A stretch of 64,000 nucleotides of DNA from Chaetomidium leptoderma. Lineage: Eukaryota; Ascomycota; Sordariomycetes; Sordariales; Chaetomiaceae. This document shows positions 21,133 to 33,130 of this stretch, piece by piece. Position numbers and translations under genes: made by a program. Within the stretch, counting starts at the first letter, position 1. Every line of letters starts with the position of its first letter. Below the pieces are notes generated by a model. The model saw only the letters and a program-made list of their open reading frames with translations. It did no database searches and was not told the DNA's origin. Location of the stretch: contig MU856853.1 of NCBI GenBank assembly GCA_033296705.1, positions 124,001 to 188,000 on the forward strand, read 5' to 3'.

Positions 21133-22878
21133 ATGGCAAACGCAGCAGCGCAGAATGACGCCAGTGCCGACTACTGGCCCATCCACATCGCCCGCAGCGA
21201 CGGCCAAGGGTACCCCAATCTCGACCACAGCGCCCTGAGCCTCACCGAGGACCAGGACATTACGCAACTCGAGCGCTGGGCCGTCATCGTCGCTGGCCAT
21301 CTGCAGAACCAGCTCGGGCCCAAGGATGACAGTATGTGTCCATGTCCAGCCCACGTGGCTTGTGCGACGACGCAGACTAACCCGGCTCCAGAGAGGCAAT
21401 ACAAGCTCGCCGAGTTCCCCAAGGGTTACGAGCTACGATGCGCCGTGAGGAAGGACAGCGGCAGGGACTACTACTTGTACGGGCATCCAGCAGGCCCCAA
21501 GGCTAACTACCGCACCCCTGGCGAGTTTGCCCTGCACGCCCTGTGGCTGGTCAGCGACTCGACCGACAACAGCCAGTGCCCCTGCGATCTGTGTCCGAAG
21601 TATCTCGAAAGGGTGAGGCCAGAGAGAGAGAGGAGCCAGGCGCCTACTGCCGCCCAACCTCCCCCCTCTGCTGCTGCCGCAGCTCCTAGGCCAACAACGA
21701 TGACCCAACCCCCGGCGCCGGCTCAGCAACCTACCCAGCAGCCTATCCAGCAGCAACAGCAGCAACCTCCACCTCCAGGGACAACCGGCTGGACCAACGT
21801 CTTCCGCGTAGGTGAGCTCGTCTGGTACAAGCACACGGCATGGCGACTAGGCGTGATCCTCGCCATCGGCCCGAAGCCCGGCACAGCTGCCCGCCCGGGT
21901 GCGCCCGATTCTAACTACCACTTCACGCTCGCACCCCTGGGCCACGCGCTACTAGAACAGGCAAGCCTGATCAAGGACTGCCAATCCATGCGGCCTTTCC
22001 TTACCTTCAGCGTGCCCAACACAAGCATGGAGGAGCTCAAGGACAAGACCTTCGACACGGCCAACTGGCAGGCGCTGATCAGCCAGGCCGCCCAGGAACC
22101 CGACCCCGCCAAACGCGAGATTAACCGCCAGGTCCTGGGCCTCGAGGCCTCCAAGATGGGCGCGCGCGCCATCAACGACGCCTTCTCCACCTTCAACATG
22201 GTCGCCCAGGGCGGCACGCCCGACGGTGCCGTGCGCATACAGCACTACAGCGGCATCTATCTCGGCGCCGAGATGGTGCGCGTCGGCGACCCGATCCGCG
22301 TCACCAACCAATCTGCCGCCGCCGCCGCCGCTCAACAACAACAACAACTAGCAACAACAGACCCTACCCTACCCCCAGACACAAACCTCGTCATGCTCAT
22401 CACCGAAATCCAAGTCCTCACCTCCACCACCGGCGGCGCCCGCGCCACCCTCAATTTCAAAGGCAACCTCTACCGCACCATCCGCTCACCCACCACGGCA
22501 CCACCACCACCACCACCACCACCACCAGAATCCCTTAGCCCGGCCTTTGCCGAGGAGCTCGCCACGCGCAACGCCATCGAGCACGACAAGACGCAGCGCT
22601 GGGCCTGGGCGCTGGTGGCGGCGCAGGTGCTGCGCGCCGAGCAGGACGTGCAGGGCCGCTTCTACGTGACGGACAAGCTGATGAGCGTCATCGACCCGGG
22701 CCGGTACCAGAGCTGGGTGCAGCGGGGCCTGCTGGAGGAGGCGCCGGCCTATCTGAATAACCGGGGCCACAGCGGCGGCGGGGGCGCCTACGTGGGACGC
22801 CGGCTGGGGAGGAAGGCGGCGTTGGGGGCGGCGGTGGGGGTGGAGTTTCGGATGCCCGGGGGGTTGGTTGAGAGTTGA
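21133..22878 (+). CDS. clr2: Clr2-like transcriptional silencing protein
   Basis: Clr2 is a structural subunit of the SHREC histone-deacetylase/remodeller complex that silences heterochromatin. Two exons (21133-21331 and 21392-22878) encode 561 residues; the 60-nt intron (GTATGT, CTAAC branch, CTCCAG) is a multiple of three, so reading through it stays open and inserts 20 residues between KDD and RQYKLAE. The N-terminal YWPIHIARSDGQGYPN block and the following LPKGYELR-like FPKGYELRCAVR, YYLYGHPAG, RTPGEFALHALWL and CPCDLCPKYLERV blocks match the Clr2 transcription-silencing N-terminal region. After a Gln/Pro/Ala-rich linker comes VFRVGELVWYKHTAWRLGVILAIGP, the BAH/Tudor-like C-terminal part. 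Poly-Gln, poly-Ala and poly-Pro tracts lie in loops. The start at MANAAAQNDASADYWPI is inferred. Confidence 0.82.
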   Translation: MANAAAQNDASADYWPIHIARSDGQGYPNLDHSALSLTEDQDITQLERWAVIVAGHLQNQLGPKDDSMCPCPAHVACATTQTNPAPERQYKLAEFPKGYELRCAVRKDSGRDYYLYGHPAGPKANYRTPGEFALHALWLVSDSTDNSQCPCDLCPKYLERVRPERERSQAPTAAQPPPSAAAAAPRPTTMTQPPAPAQQPTQQPIQQQQQQPPPPGTTGWTNVFRVGELVWYKHTAWRLGVILAIGPKPGTAARPGAPDSNYHFTLAPLGHALLEQASLIKDCQSMRPFLTFSVPNTSMEELKDKTFDTANWQALISQAAQEPDPAKREINRQVLGLEASKMGARAINDAFSTFNMVAQGGTPDGAVRIQHYSGIYLGAEMVRVGDPIRVTNQSAAAAAAQQQQQLATTDPTLPPDTNLVMLITEIQVLTSTTGGARATLNFKGNLYRTIRSPTTAPPPPPPPPPESLSPAFAEELATRNAIEHDKTQRWAWALVAAQVLRAEQDVQGRFYVTDKLMSVIDPGRYQSWVQRGLLEEAPAYLNNRGHSGGGGAYVGRRLGRKAALGAAVGVEFRMPGGLVES

Positions 22879-25800
22879 GGGTTGAAGATGTTATTTTAGT
22901 TGGTTAATATGAGGAGGCGTTTGGTGGTGGGTTGGTTTTCATCATTATTTTTGTGTCTCTCTCTGGGCATATATCTATGGTTACGAAAAGCAGGGCAAGT
23001 AAGTCATGGTTAATTCCCCTTTGAAGGCCACGGTTTGGGAAAAACATGGAACATGTTGTGCGGTGACGAGAGTTGCTCGCTGGTCTAATGCTATGTTTAC
23101 AGTAATGCTCTGTTGACTGTTGATAGAAGGGGGATGTTTCCAGGGGTTGGTTCTCTCTTGATGGCACAATGCTCTAGGTACATACTTTCTCATGTTCAAC
23201 CACTTACTCCAAGACCCTGAGACAATGACACAGGACAAGACACAAGCCTGGAGTTAACTAACTATAGTGTCAAGGCCGAGGCAGACTAAAACACCCTGGT
23301 CGGTGGAGACTTCAACTCCGTTAGGCCTCCGTTTCTTTTTAGTTTTACTCATCTTGCACGGACAGCCCCTCCCCGAAGGTTTTCGGAGATGGATTTCTTG
23401 GACATACTTCAAACCGCTAGTTAACTCACTCCAGCGTTTATCCCCACAACACAGAAACAAGTGGTGGATGCTCCCCACCAGCCTCCCAGACAGCTGGGTC
23501 GGCTTGCGAAGAAGCGGTGAGTGTTACCAGTGACTTTTGCCGGTATTCAGTATTGCGTTACGGAACACATGCAAATACACTTTGTATTACCGGAGCGGTG
23601 AATGACGAGGGGGGGAACGCCTTCCGAGCTCGTCTCATGGTTTCTTAGCTTATCCGAGGACCGAGACGACGCCCAGATCTGGTGACTGGAGATCACTGGA
23701 GCCGCAGAATAATTACCCGACCGATCTGCAGGGTCGGAGGAAAGGAGCGGCTTTGCGTTTCTGGACCACTCAGCGCCTGTTCAGCTGCCGTGAGGACCGC
23801 TGATCAGTGGGCGTGGGGGCCAGGATACAGATTACCGTCCCACAAAAGCCACCTGGGACTTTTGAATTGTAAAAAGAGGCGTTCATCTCCAGTTTCCGGG
23901 TCCAAGGCCGTCAGCCGAATTAAATCAATCAGGTCAGTCCGCCAAGCGGTCGGGTCAGAGGGAACCTTTTGCCTGTCGGTCGCTGACTGCTCGACTAATG
24001 CTCACTGATTGATTGGGTTCGGATGTCGCTCGCAGGCGGCGAATGGCAGTGGATTCTGACGCTCCGTTTGGAAGGTGTTTCGCAATGCATTGACCGAACA
24101 TCCATGTGAACGACGCGCTCGGGCCGACCCTTGCTCCAGCCAACCCTGACACAGCCAAGATGGAACAAAAGACTGGAAGAGAGCACTGACGCGTCCCAAG
24201 CGACCGGTTCGTTCCATCGTTCCATCCATCCATCCATCCATCCAGTCGAACCGAGCGCCAAATCCAACCTTTTCTTCCAGCCTGAAATAAAGGCCCGATT
24301 GCACTCGCCCTCCGCCTTCCGCCACAGCTCCCATGATTAAGGTACATTTAGGTTACCGAAATCCATTCGGTCGGCAATTCCAGCCGTGGTTCTGAGTGGT
24401 GGATTAGTTGTAGCACAGGCTCCCTCGGCTCCGTTACCAAACCGTCGGGAAACCAGAGAGGAGCGAATTGATCGCCACGAAGAACCATGGAACCTTTTAT
24501 GTCAGCATCCGAGACACGAACAACTTCGCGTCATCAGCCCTGCCCTGCCTGAACCCGCACTGGGCATTCGGCCGGTTCCGACAGAGTGGTTGGCGGGAAA
24601 GCCAAAACCCCCCAGTCAGTTTGGAATGGAACTGACCACACATTGGAAAGAGAAACAAAAAGAAGAAGAAAGTATAACTCTAGAAAAAAAGAAGAGAAAA
24701 GAACCCCCCCTGCCGACCGGTGAGAGCATGCAGTTGCAAATGGCTGGCCCCCATTCATCCACGTCTGCAGCGAGCCTTGTCCCCCCCGCCACATCTCCCT
24801 CTTGTCCAGTGACGGACCGTACCACCAGCACGGAAAGGGAGGGTCGGGCAAGCAAGCAAGCTGCCGAGCGACATACATCCAACACAGTACATTCTCTTCA
24901 TGCACTTTCAACTCTTTCGGGCCCGACCGACGAAAACCATCCAAGCGAACGGAACCCCCCTCCCCTCCCCCCCCCCTCTAACAAAGAACGGAAAACCTCC
25001 TCCAGGCCCCATTGACTTGCCCAAATCCCCGCGGGTTGCCCATTGCTACACTAATACTATCCAATACACATCCCGAGACTGTGAAACAAAAGAACCACGG
25101 CCATGCCACGCCGCTTTGTGCCCCCCACACTCCAATGGGATCTCGACAAGTGTGCCGTGCCGACGAGTAAGACACACACGGACCGGAGACAAAAAAAAAC
25201 AAAGACCCAGAGGACTGGAACGCGGGAAGGGGGGTGCGCCGCTGCGGCGCTGCCTTGCCCCTTCTGTTGGGATGCCGTGTGATTCGCTGCTAGGGCTGGT
25301 TATGCATAATCTGTAAGTTTTGTTTTGTGTGACTTGAGATCGGGCGAGTAAGACGGCACAGCAAAACAACCAACAACCAACCTCATATCAAAAAAAGCCT
25401 TGTTTTCCGTCGACTGCCTCAGAAGTGTAAAACTTTGTATTGTTTTTTTCCCCACATAATATGGCTTGACTTGACGCTTTGGAGGAATCTTAAATCGGGG
25501 ATGAGGGAGGGGGGGGGGGGATGTGTTGGATCGTTTCATCAAGAAATTTAGGTGACTGAGCCGCAAAATGGGGGGTTTGTGGTGGGCGTTTGAAGAAAAT
25601 ATGGAAATGGGAATGGAAATGTAAAAAAAAAATGAAAAATGAAAAAACGGTTCCTCAAGAACAATGGATGTCTCTGCTTTCCCCTTTCTTCCTCCGATTT
25701 TTCAGTCCGTCCTCGCATGCATGCAGCAGTTCTCCGTCGTCATGACAACCCAATGGCCGCAGCATCCCATCTTCTGCCCTCCCCTTTTCCCTGCGTCTCA

Positions 25801-26357
25801 GCGCGCATGTGGCCCGTTCCAAGCTTCCCATGTCTATCGCCTTCGTCCGAGAACAATGATTTGTGCGCCCCCCCGGCGCTCCGCCCGGCTGGAGATGAAG
25901 GAGGGTATATACAAAAACGCAGTTTTGTCTAGATGCAAATCGGGTCGTGGTCGCATGGTGATGTGTGGAATTAGATTTCCCGTAAGCGGCAGCCGAAGAA
26001 ACCCCTTTTTGAATGTTTTTTGGTCGTGGCTTTTGGTCGTGGCGCTCCCCCTCGGATAGGGGGGCGGTGCGTAAAAAGCTGGGGGTACTCGCGATTGGTT
26101 TGGAAACGGGGAAAAGGCCAAGTCAACCGCAAACCGCTTAGGACGAAAATCTCGGTAGATGCTTGCTGGCTGGAAAATAAGAAACAAAAAGAACAAAAAG
26201 TTTCGCGGCTAATGAGGCTCATGCTTGCTGAGAGATGGTGAATGAATGCTTTCAGGGTGATAATGCCAAATGAAAGAGGACACCGCTCGTCGCTCTCCTC
26301 GGCTCTCCCGTGCGACTCCCTCCGTTTTGAACAGTCTCCCAAATGACTCGGCTGCTG
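22879..26357. other. Long convergent intergenic region
   Basis: This 3.5-kb stretch separates the 3' ends of two convergent genes, longer than the other convergent spacers here. Open frames such as 24386-25015 are Pro/Lys-rich without family similarity. Simple repeats include TCCA x6 at 24221-24244 and several homopolymer runs (C near 24965, G near 25512, A near 25625). A short VGGDFNS-like word at 23301 resembles LINE endonuclease but is isolated. No RNA gene found by eye; an unrecognised or decayed gene is possible. Confidence 0.4.
24221..24244 (+). repeat. Tetranucleotide microsatellite (TCCA)6
   Basis: Six perfect TCCA units in intergenic sequence. Confidence 0.9.
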
Positions 26358-27460
26358 TCACTTGAGTTTCATATTCTCAAGCTTGAGCTGTATGCTCTTT
26401 AGGACATCGGGATCAGGTTCCGGCTCCACCTTTCTCGGGGTTAGCCTGTTGCATTGGGCGTGCGAGCATTTGACACAGGCTGGTTCGGCGGTCGGCGGCG
26501 ATGCGAAGACATGCCGGCAGTCGGCGCATTGGTAGTGGGCAATCCGCGCGCTTGGGACATCCCCAGGATAACCGTACGGGTATTTGTCCTTCTTGGGTCT
26601 GCATGGGGTGTTAGCACGCAACGAGTCGAAATAAAACGGGCAGGCAGCGACGCTGGAACTTACGGATCCCGAGGGCAATCGGTGCAGCGCTTGTGTTCGC
26701 AACCTTCGCACGTCTTGGTACCAGTGAACAGCTTCTCGCAGGCGCAGCACGTTCTCCGGATGCGCTGCCGGGGCTTTCTGTAGTAGAGATCCTGGCCGCC
26801 CGTCTTGGCCGGGCGCTTGAGGACGATCTTCTTGGGCGTCGGGTCCCAGTCGGGGATGATGGGCGCCTTCTCGGCCCGTTCCTTGATAATGGCCGCCCGC
26901 TTCTTGCGGCTCTCCTCCTTCTCGGCCTCGGTGCGCTTCGGGGGCACGCGCGGGCACTGCTTGCAGCGCGGGTGTTTGCACTTGGGGCATTCCTTGCCGA
27001 GGCCAAACGTAGTGCTGCAGAGGTGGCACTTCCTGTGCACACGCATTCGGATGGGCTTCTCCACGCGAAGCGCGTGGCCCTCGGTCTTGTGCCACTCGCT
27101 AGGCTTCAGCTCCAAGCCGTACAATTCGCCGAGCTTCTTCGCCCGCTCCGCGAAGAGCTGCGATCTCGGAATCTTGGTGGCCTCCACAGCCGCGGGAGCT
27201 TGGGCCGCGACGGGTTTCACGGGTTGGCTGTGGCATCATGTTAGACAAAGGAGGGAAGATAAAGAACAATGTCGAACATACCTCGTCGAAGCTTCGGCGG
27301 CGGCGGCGCTTGACGTCGCGGCCTTTGGGCTGATGGTAGACATGCGGCGAGATGGGTCGGCCTTCTTCAGCACCGTCTTCATCCTCGACAAGACCTTCCC
27401 AAACCCCTTCTTCTCCTTCTCCTTCGGCACCGAAGGTCCTCCTTGGGCCGGCGAACTCAT
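26358..27460 (-). CDS. Cys-rich zinc-ribbon-like protein, function unknown
   Basis: Three exons (27282-27460, 26664-27227, 26358-26598) joined in phase encode 327 residues. The N-terminus is basic (PSVPKEKEKKGFGKVLSRMK). Three Cys clusters follow: CHLCSTTFGLGKECPKCKHP followed by RCKQC; CCACEKLFTGTKTCEGCEHK followed by RCTDC; and YQCADCRHVF with ACVKCSHAQCNR. Each is a C-x2-C...C-x2-C...C arrangement that could bind zinc. The segments between are rich in Lys/Arg/Glu. I do not recognise a named family, only the resemblance to uncharacterised Sordariomycete proteins; nucleic-acid or protein binding is inference. An in-frame alternative non-ATG start lies further upstream at 27511 and is less likely. 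The gene is divergent from the F-box gene 5.7 kb away. Confidence 0.8.
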
Positions 27461-29272
27461 CTTGACGGTGGTGTGTGATGATGTTGTCCTCGTGGTGGTG
27501 ACGGGTATCAAAGTTGTAATGAAGCAATGCCGAGATATATCGACTCCTCGGACTCCCCAGAGACGTGCTATACGGGTTGCCTGGAAATTGGCAGTGAAAT
27601 CCGACTGGCCCGACTGGCGATGTTCTGATGTCGGGGTTTATATGGTGGACCGGCGGAGCGAACGCTGCGAAGTCCAAAATCACAAGCGGCCGTGCACTGC
27701 TGAACCAGTCAGGCGAAGGGGGGGGGTTGAGCCGTGGGATGGGTGTCAGTTAAACTGCGCTCCAAGTCTGTCCCATTGACGGGGGTGTCGGCGCTGCTGT
27801 CGATATACCGTCTCGGTCGAGTCGGTCGGTGGTTGTTGTGAGGGCGAGGCGACCACAGAGCTCTGGAGGAAGGGGAGAGAGAGAAGTCAAGCCCGGAAGC
27901 AAGCGCCGCTGCAACTTGAGAGCGGGAAGGGGGAGGAGAAGAGAGCGGAGTCGGCAGACGGATCTGGTGTGGTGCGGTGCCAGACCTCGGAGGCTAGCAA
28001 GGATAGGGTATTCTTGCGCTCCAGCAGGCGGAGGATGCAGCACGCTAACCGGCTGGTTGTCGACAGGACTGGTAAGGTCCACGGAACGGGGATGTTCACG
28101 CCCAGTCCAGCACCTGGAAAGTGTCACGCAAGCGACCACTGCTGATCAATAGCGTCTCTGACAATGCAAACCCAATGCTGTCATGCCCAATGCCTGATTG
28201 AAGGCCAAAACAGGATGTGCGCGAGACGCCGGCGGCGAAGCGACAACAAATAGGCAAACCTGAGCAGCCGAGCTGAGGGGGTTCCCGACAGCTCGAAACG
28301 ACTTTGCCACTGGCTTGTCCCGGGGCGGCGGGAGGACGGGAACGCTGGGATACCCAGGACACGGGGCGACGGACGTCAATGGTCTTAACCGTGCGCTTGA
28401 GAAACGGAGATGGAAAGAGAAGAGAAGAATTGGCCACGTTACCGTCCTTTTCGCACAGGGAACACGCCTCCTGACGAGCCTGACGGAGATTAATTAGAAT
28501 ATACTCCAATACGGCCCCGTTGTAAAAGCGCCTCGAGAGCGCAAAACAAACGTGGAAACGGTGGGGGCACTACGTTTTCCCCATCCCAGGTGGCGGGTGT
28601 GCGACTCCACCTGTTCTGTGAACCAGGAGCAAGACGGCCAGTCACCTCGCTTGCCTCCCCCTTGGAATCGGTGCTGCGGCGGGGCAGCACCCTTGCAAGT
28701 TGGAAGGTTCCAAACTTTCAGCTTGGGTCCCGCGCTCAGCCTGTTAAGCCACCTCAGTCACGGGCCGCTGGAGTTGTTCCCCGCCAACAAGGGTTCGACT
28801 CCACCATTTCCAGGTTCCTTGGATGCACTTTCTGGGCCCGTACCAAGCCAGCACTACTCCGTACCATTTGAGGTACCCAATATGACTTGGCTTGTCCTGG
28901 CAGCCTGGCCGAGCCTGGCTCGCCTGGCACAGCAGGACACGGAACTCGTTAGGTGCCGAGCTAATTGTTTATTTGGTTGATCCGTCGACATGACATCGGA
29001 GTTCGGTCAACCGTTCGCCTATCATTCCGGCAGTTCTCGGCGGTGCGGCCGGGCTCGGCCGGCCTCGAGTTCGCACAGACGACCGGCAGGACAACGTCAC
29101 TTCCAGGTCGCGACTCGCCAGCAGTCGGGAGGCAAAACTGGCAATTTCTTGCTCACCATCTCAACAACCTGCCTGAGGCCTGCGTCGGGCCCCGCAGCTG
29201 CCATGCCATTCAGTCACTGCAGAGTAACGTCGATATATGCACCACCTGAACCAACAGCTCCAGCATGCGATG

Positions 29273-29299
29273 GCGACGCAGGCGACGCAGGCGACGCAG
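29273..29299 (+). repeat. 9-bp tandem repeat (GCGACGCAG)3
   Basis: Three perfect consecutive 9-bp units in intergenic sequence. Confidence 0.9.
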
Positions 29300-32200
29300 G
29301 ACCCAGACGCAACGCGCACGCACGGGGCGCTCTCAGCGATTCTTCATCCTCGAAAATGACGATCAGATAACACAACTGACCGCAATGCCTCACCTCGCTG
29401 CCGTCATCATCATCTCGGCCGTCAGTTTAAGCCAGTCGATTGGTCTTTGTTTGGGATGCTGTCGACAAAGCTCGAACCAATCCGGGCCGCCTCCTCCGTT
29501 TCCCACTCCCCTGCGCGATTTTAGTGCAGCGCTGAGCGAGCGTACACACACACCACCAGGTCAGTTGGACACGCTAGCCGACTGCAACAACTAAAGAAGT
29601 CGCCAAAGAAACGTGCCATCGCATCCCGGTCAGTCCCGGTTTAATCTATCAACTCGAGCGGCCACCGACCGGCGTCCGAGACATGGGCCGCATTGAACAA
29701 CCGTTTTCGCACGACCACGGCATATGATAAACATGATGCAAGGCTTTGTGTGCGACCGCTTTGGTTCTATTCGCTGGGCGAGCGGAAAGGGGTTGTCCTC
29801 CGTCAAGGGTTGAGATCCGATTGCTCGCTCCGATCAGACCATTCCAAGCGAAGAAATTGACGATACAAGATCTGTTTCTGCTCTCGGCAGACCCGAGGCC
29901 ACATGCTGGGGGTCGCAAGTGCTCGTCCAATGCCGTTCCGGAAAAACGGACGATGGGCGGGAGGGTCCGCTTCCCCAAGCCGCTTCGTTGGGCGCTGTCC
30001 GGCCGGGGACCAAGATTCCCAGTCCGCTGAAGAAACGAAAATGGAGCCGAGTGTTGTACTTGGTATTCATCCCGTACTTCGTACAGAATACCGCAACTAC
30101 TACTTCGTAGTATGGTTTTTGTTGAGCTCCTTCATTTCCAGTTGGATCCGGGTGGTCTGCGACCCCCAATAATCAGTGGTCATTTTGCCCTCGGTCCCAG
30201 ACTGTCGGGTCCCAGGCAAAATAACGTTTTTCATTTCAGCCGGTTTCCCCTCTCCTTTCACCGCTTTGCTCAGCCGTCCCGCCGCGGGCCGCCGCCACTC
30301 AAGCCAGCGGGAATGGATGCGCCGCACTTCGTACACAGTACGCAATACGGATTGCCCTGCACCGCAAAGAGCATTGTCCTCACGTAACGGTCGGTCACCC
30401 CTGAGCAACCCCGGAACCAAACACCAGGCCGATTTATTCTGCTGGAGAGACCAGCGCCTGTGTCAAGTGCCAAGGGTAACCCCTATCACAGCTTGATTGG
30501 TCGAGGATTGGGCGAGGCGGCTCGTCTTAGCCCAGCGCCAAGTTGACTGACCGAAGCGAAGGGAGCAGATTCGCAGCGACCGAGTCAGCGGCAGAGTTGC
30601 GTCGATGCCCGGCGGGTGTTTCCCCAGTGACTGGGGCCGCCCAAGCCCCTGGGCATGGCCAGATGTGCAATGCGGGCGCCACCTCGTCTCCTCACGGCGT
30701 CACCGGATGTCATCAGCGGTCCCCCGCCAGGAGGCGCATCTCGGCCCTAGGTCTGCTACGACTCTCCTGCAGCTCTCAGTGCACTCGGTTAGAGTGGCCA
30801 TGCCAAAACGGCCCGCTTGCATCTCTGAGCTGTTCGCTGTAAATCTTGTCTCAAGCGTGGGGTATGCCCATGCCGAGCTCGTCCGCCGTTCGACCCCTCG
30901 ACTCGACCCCTCGACTCGACGATACCGTGCCAACGGAAACTCACAGCATCAACAAGCCAAGCGGGGCCGCGACGTCGGGGGTCGAGCTCGGGTGTTGTTC
31001 CACGAAACGTTTGCTCGACTCCACCCTCCCGACACTAGCAGCGGGACGCACAGGCCAGGCGTTGATCCTGAGACGCGCATCATCCGTCGGTCGGCGCCAG
31101 CACCGGATTGCTTCGTGGCGGGGGGGACTCCCATGCGCCAATGCCGCTGGTGTCGGGTTTTTTCTTTCACCCTTGACATTATCGTGTCGACGTGGCCAGA
31201 TGTTCCACCCAACAGCCCATTTGCGCGCGGGGGGCAAGGAATGGGATGGACCGGACCGTCGAGACTGCGGAGCGATGCCACTCACACCAGTTAGAGAAAC
31301 CTGCAACATGCCGGGTCTTGCCTCCCCGCCCCCTGTGCGTTTCTTAGCATAAACCCTCACCAGTCGAAAGCGGTTAGGCCAGGTTGTGGTGGCCGCCGCG
31401 TGTCCTGCCGGCTTGCAAAGAGTTCTTCCCCCCTCACATTGCCTGCATCCGCCTGGTTTTCTGTCGTGGTCGGATGGTTCAATCCATGATCTTCACTCCC
31501 GTCTTTGCAATCCGAGTGCGGTGCGTGTTCGGCACCGCCCGTCCTCCGTCCCCTCTCCGTCCCCGCCGCCCCGAATCCGGGAGGTGGTATTGCCCCCAGT
31601 CTTTTTAGCGGCAGTGATTCTTCGAGCCAAGTTGTCAAATTGCCCTCTCTTCATTAGTTCCACATATCGATTCCTGTGCCTGTCGACGGGTTAATGAGTG
31701 ATATGAGGGGATCAAAGTCCCTCCTTGACCCTGCCCCTCGACTGATACCCCTTCCGCCCGAATGGCACCATCGAAGTGCTTGGATGACCGAGGTTGGCGT
31801 CCCGGCCCTTGCTGGGGTCCTCAAGCGGGCCGTTAACTAGCTTCGAGGGCGGGGCCCAGCCAGGGGTTTCCTCCTTGTTGGAGCTGGCACCAACCAAGAT
31901 TCACCACGAAAATGAATCCCGATGCTTCTAAACTTCGGTCATGATCTTCATCATCGGTGGAACAGATGCGGCCAGAAGCTGACGACAGCTCCGCAGATTC
32001 AGCAGTCTGGTGGTTCCACGGCTTCAAGTGGACAGTCGAGTCACCGAGCACCGCATCTCTTGAGCCACATTCCTCGGCGCCACCCATGAACTCCGCAAGT
32101 CCAGGTCATTTCAGGAAACTGATCCCCGAACTCGACAAGGCATCGACGTTTCTTCAAAGATGGCTTGTTGAAAAGGCAGGGATATGGGAGAAGGCATTTG

Positions 32201-32914
32201 CGTTTCCAGGGACCATGCGGCAATGGCTCGAATCCAGAACCCGCTTTTCTCGGTTCGTGATCCGAGGGGCCCATTTCCCGTTGAGATGAGAGGCTTGAAA
32301 CAATGTCTCACAGTCCAGTCCCACGGCGTGCGGCCGTTTTGTTCCTAGCGCCTCTGGCTTGGTTGATGGCTGATGACTGATGACTGATGAAGAGGCTTGG
32401 GCTGGCGGTGCATGAATCAAGAGAGACAGAGTGGCTGTCGGGGCAATATGAGCCGTCGCCTGGCTCATTGCCGTCGTTTTCGGGTGATGAGACACCAGAC
32501 AAAACAGATTTATGACGGGAGCACACACTGCTGGCATTTCCTTCGAGTTACAAAGTATTCTGTATGTACAGCCTCATGTCTGAGGGGACACGCCAGGGGC
32601 GCATAATGTCTGACTCGGTTCAAGAACCGCGGGCGGCATTTGCAAAGTCCCGAATCCGATCTGATTTTTGAGATGGTGATTCTTGAGATGGGGAAATTGG
32701 CACATTGGCAAGCCCAGGATGAGTGGAGTCAGACCGACCCCGACTCGTTGCCAGTTGCCCACCCCAGCCAGACCTGCGAAAAACCCCGGGCGGACCACGT
32801 GCAAGCGAGCGCGGAATATGTGGGTGACGCGAAAAAACTTATCGCAACCTGGAAAACACGTCACCTTCCATGTTCCTTCGCTTCCACCCCATTGAGCAGC
32901 GCAAAGCACAGGAA

Positions 32915-32938
32915 ACAGGACAGGACAGGACAGGACAG
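32915..32938 (+). repeat. Pentanucleotide repeat (ACAGG)n
   Basis: Four full ACAGG units followed by a partial fifth, about 200 bp upstream of the F-box gene start. Confidence 0.85.
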
Positions 32939-33130
32939 AATCGGGCCGGACAGGATACCGCAGAGCTGCTTCAGTGAGAGCCAACGCGCCATCTCGGACG
33001 ATTTATCAACTTCATATCGCGCAAACCACCACCGCCCGAACCCCTATCTCGACCATTTCTTGGCTACTGCTGTGCAAACCGTGCTGCACAGCCGATTACG
33101 ACTCGTCCCAGGGCTCACGCAGGAAACTTT

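Larger units (their letters stand above)
27461..33130. other. Very long divergent intergenic region without recognised genes
   Basis: This 5.7-kb stretch lies between two divergent starts. All open frames I inspected are Arg/Pro/Ser-rich and show no family motif, splice pattern or conserved start. It holds small tandem repeats at 29273-29299 and 32915-32938, a TCGACCCC-type triplication near 30890-30925, and TACTTCGTA-type words near 30075-30110. It may carry extended promoters, a long non-coding RNA or decayed transposon sequence; the sequence alone does not decide. Confidence 0.4.

Noticed and set aside
23290..23420. VGGDFNS-like word resembling a LINE endonuclease
   Set aside because: Only a few residues match, a stop lies just upstream, and no reverse-transcriptase motif is found nearby. 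Chance is the simpler explanation.
24386..25015. 209-codon plus-strand open frame
   Set aside because: Pro/Lys/Thr-rich, low-complexity translation without motifs, and an equally long open frame lies opposite. GC-rich chance frame.
28785..28815. GGGTTCGACTCCACC resembling a tRNA T arm
   Set aside because: No matching acceptor stem, D arm or anticodon stem can be folded around it.
30605..31294. 229-codon plus-strand open frame in the long spacer
   Set aside because: Arg/Ser/Pro-rich chance composition, overlapping open frames on the other strand, no family or splice evidence.
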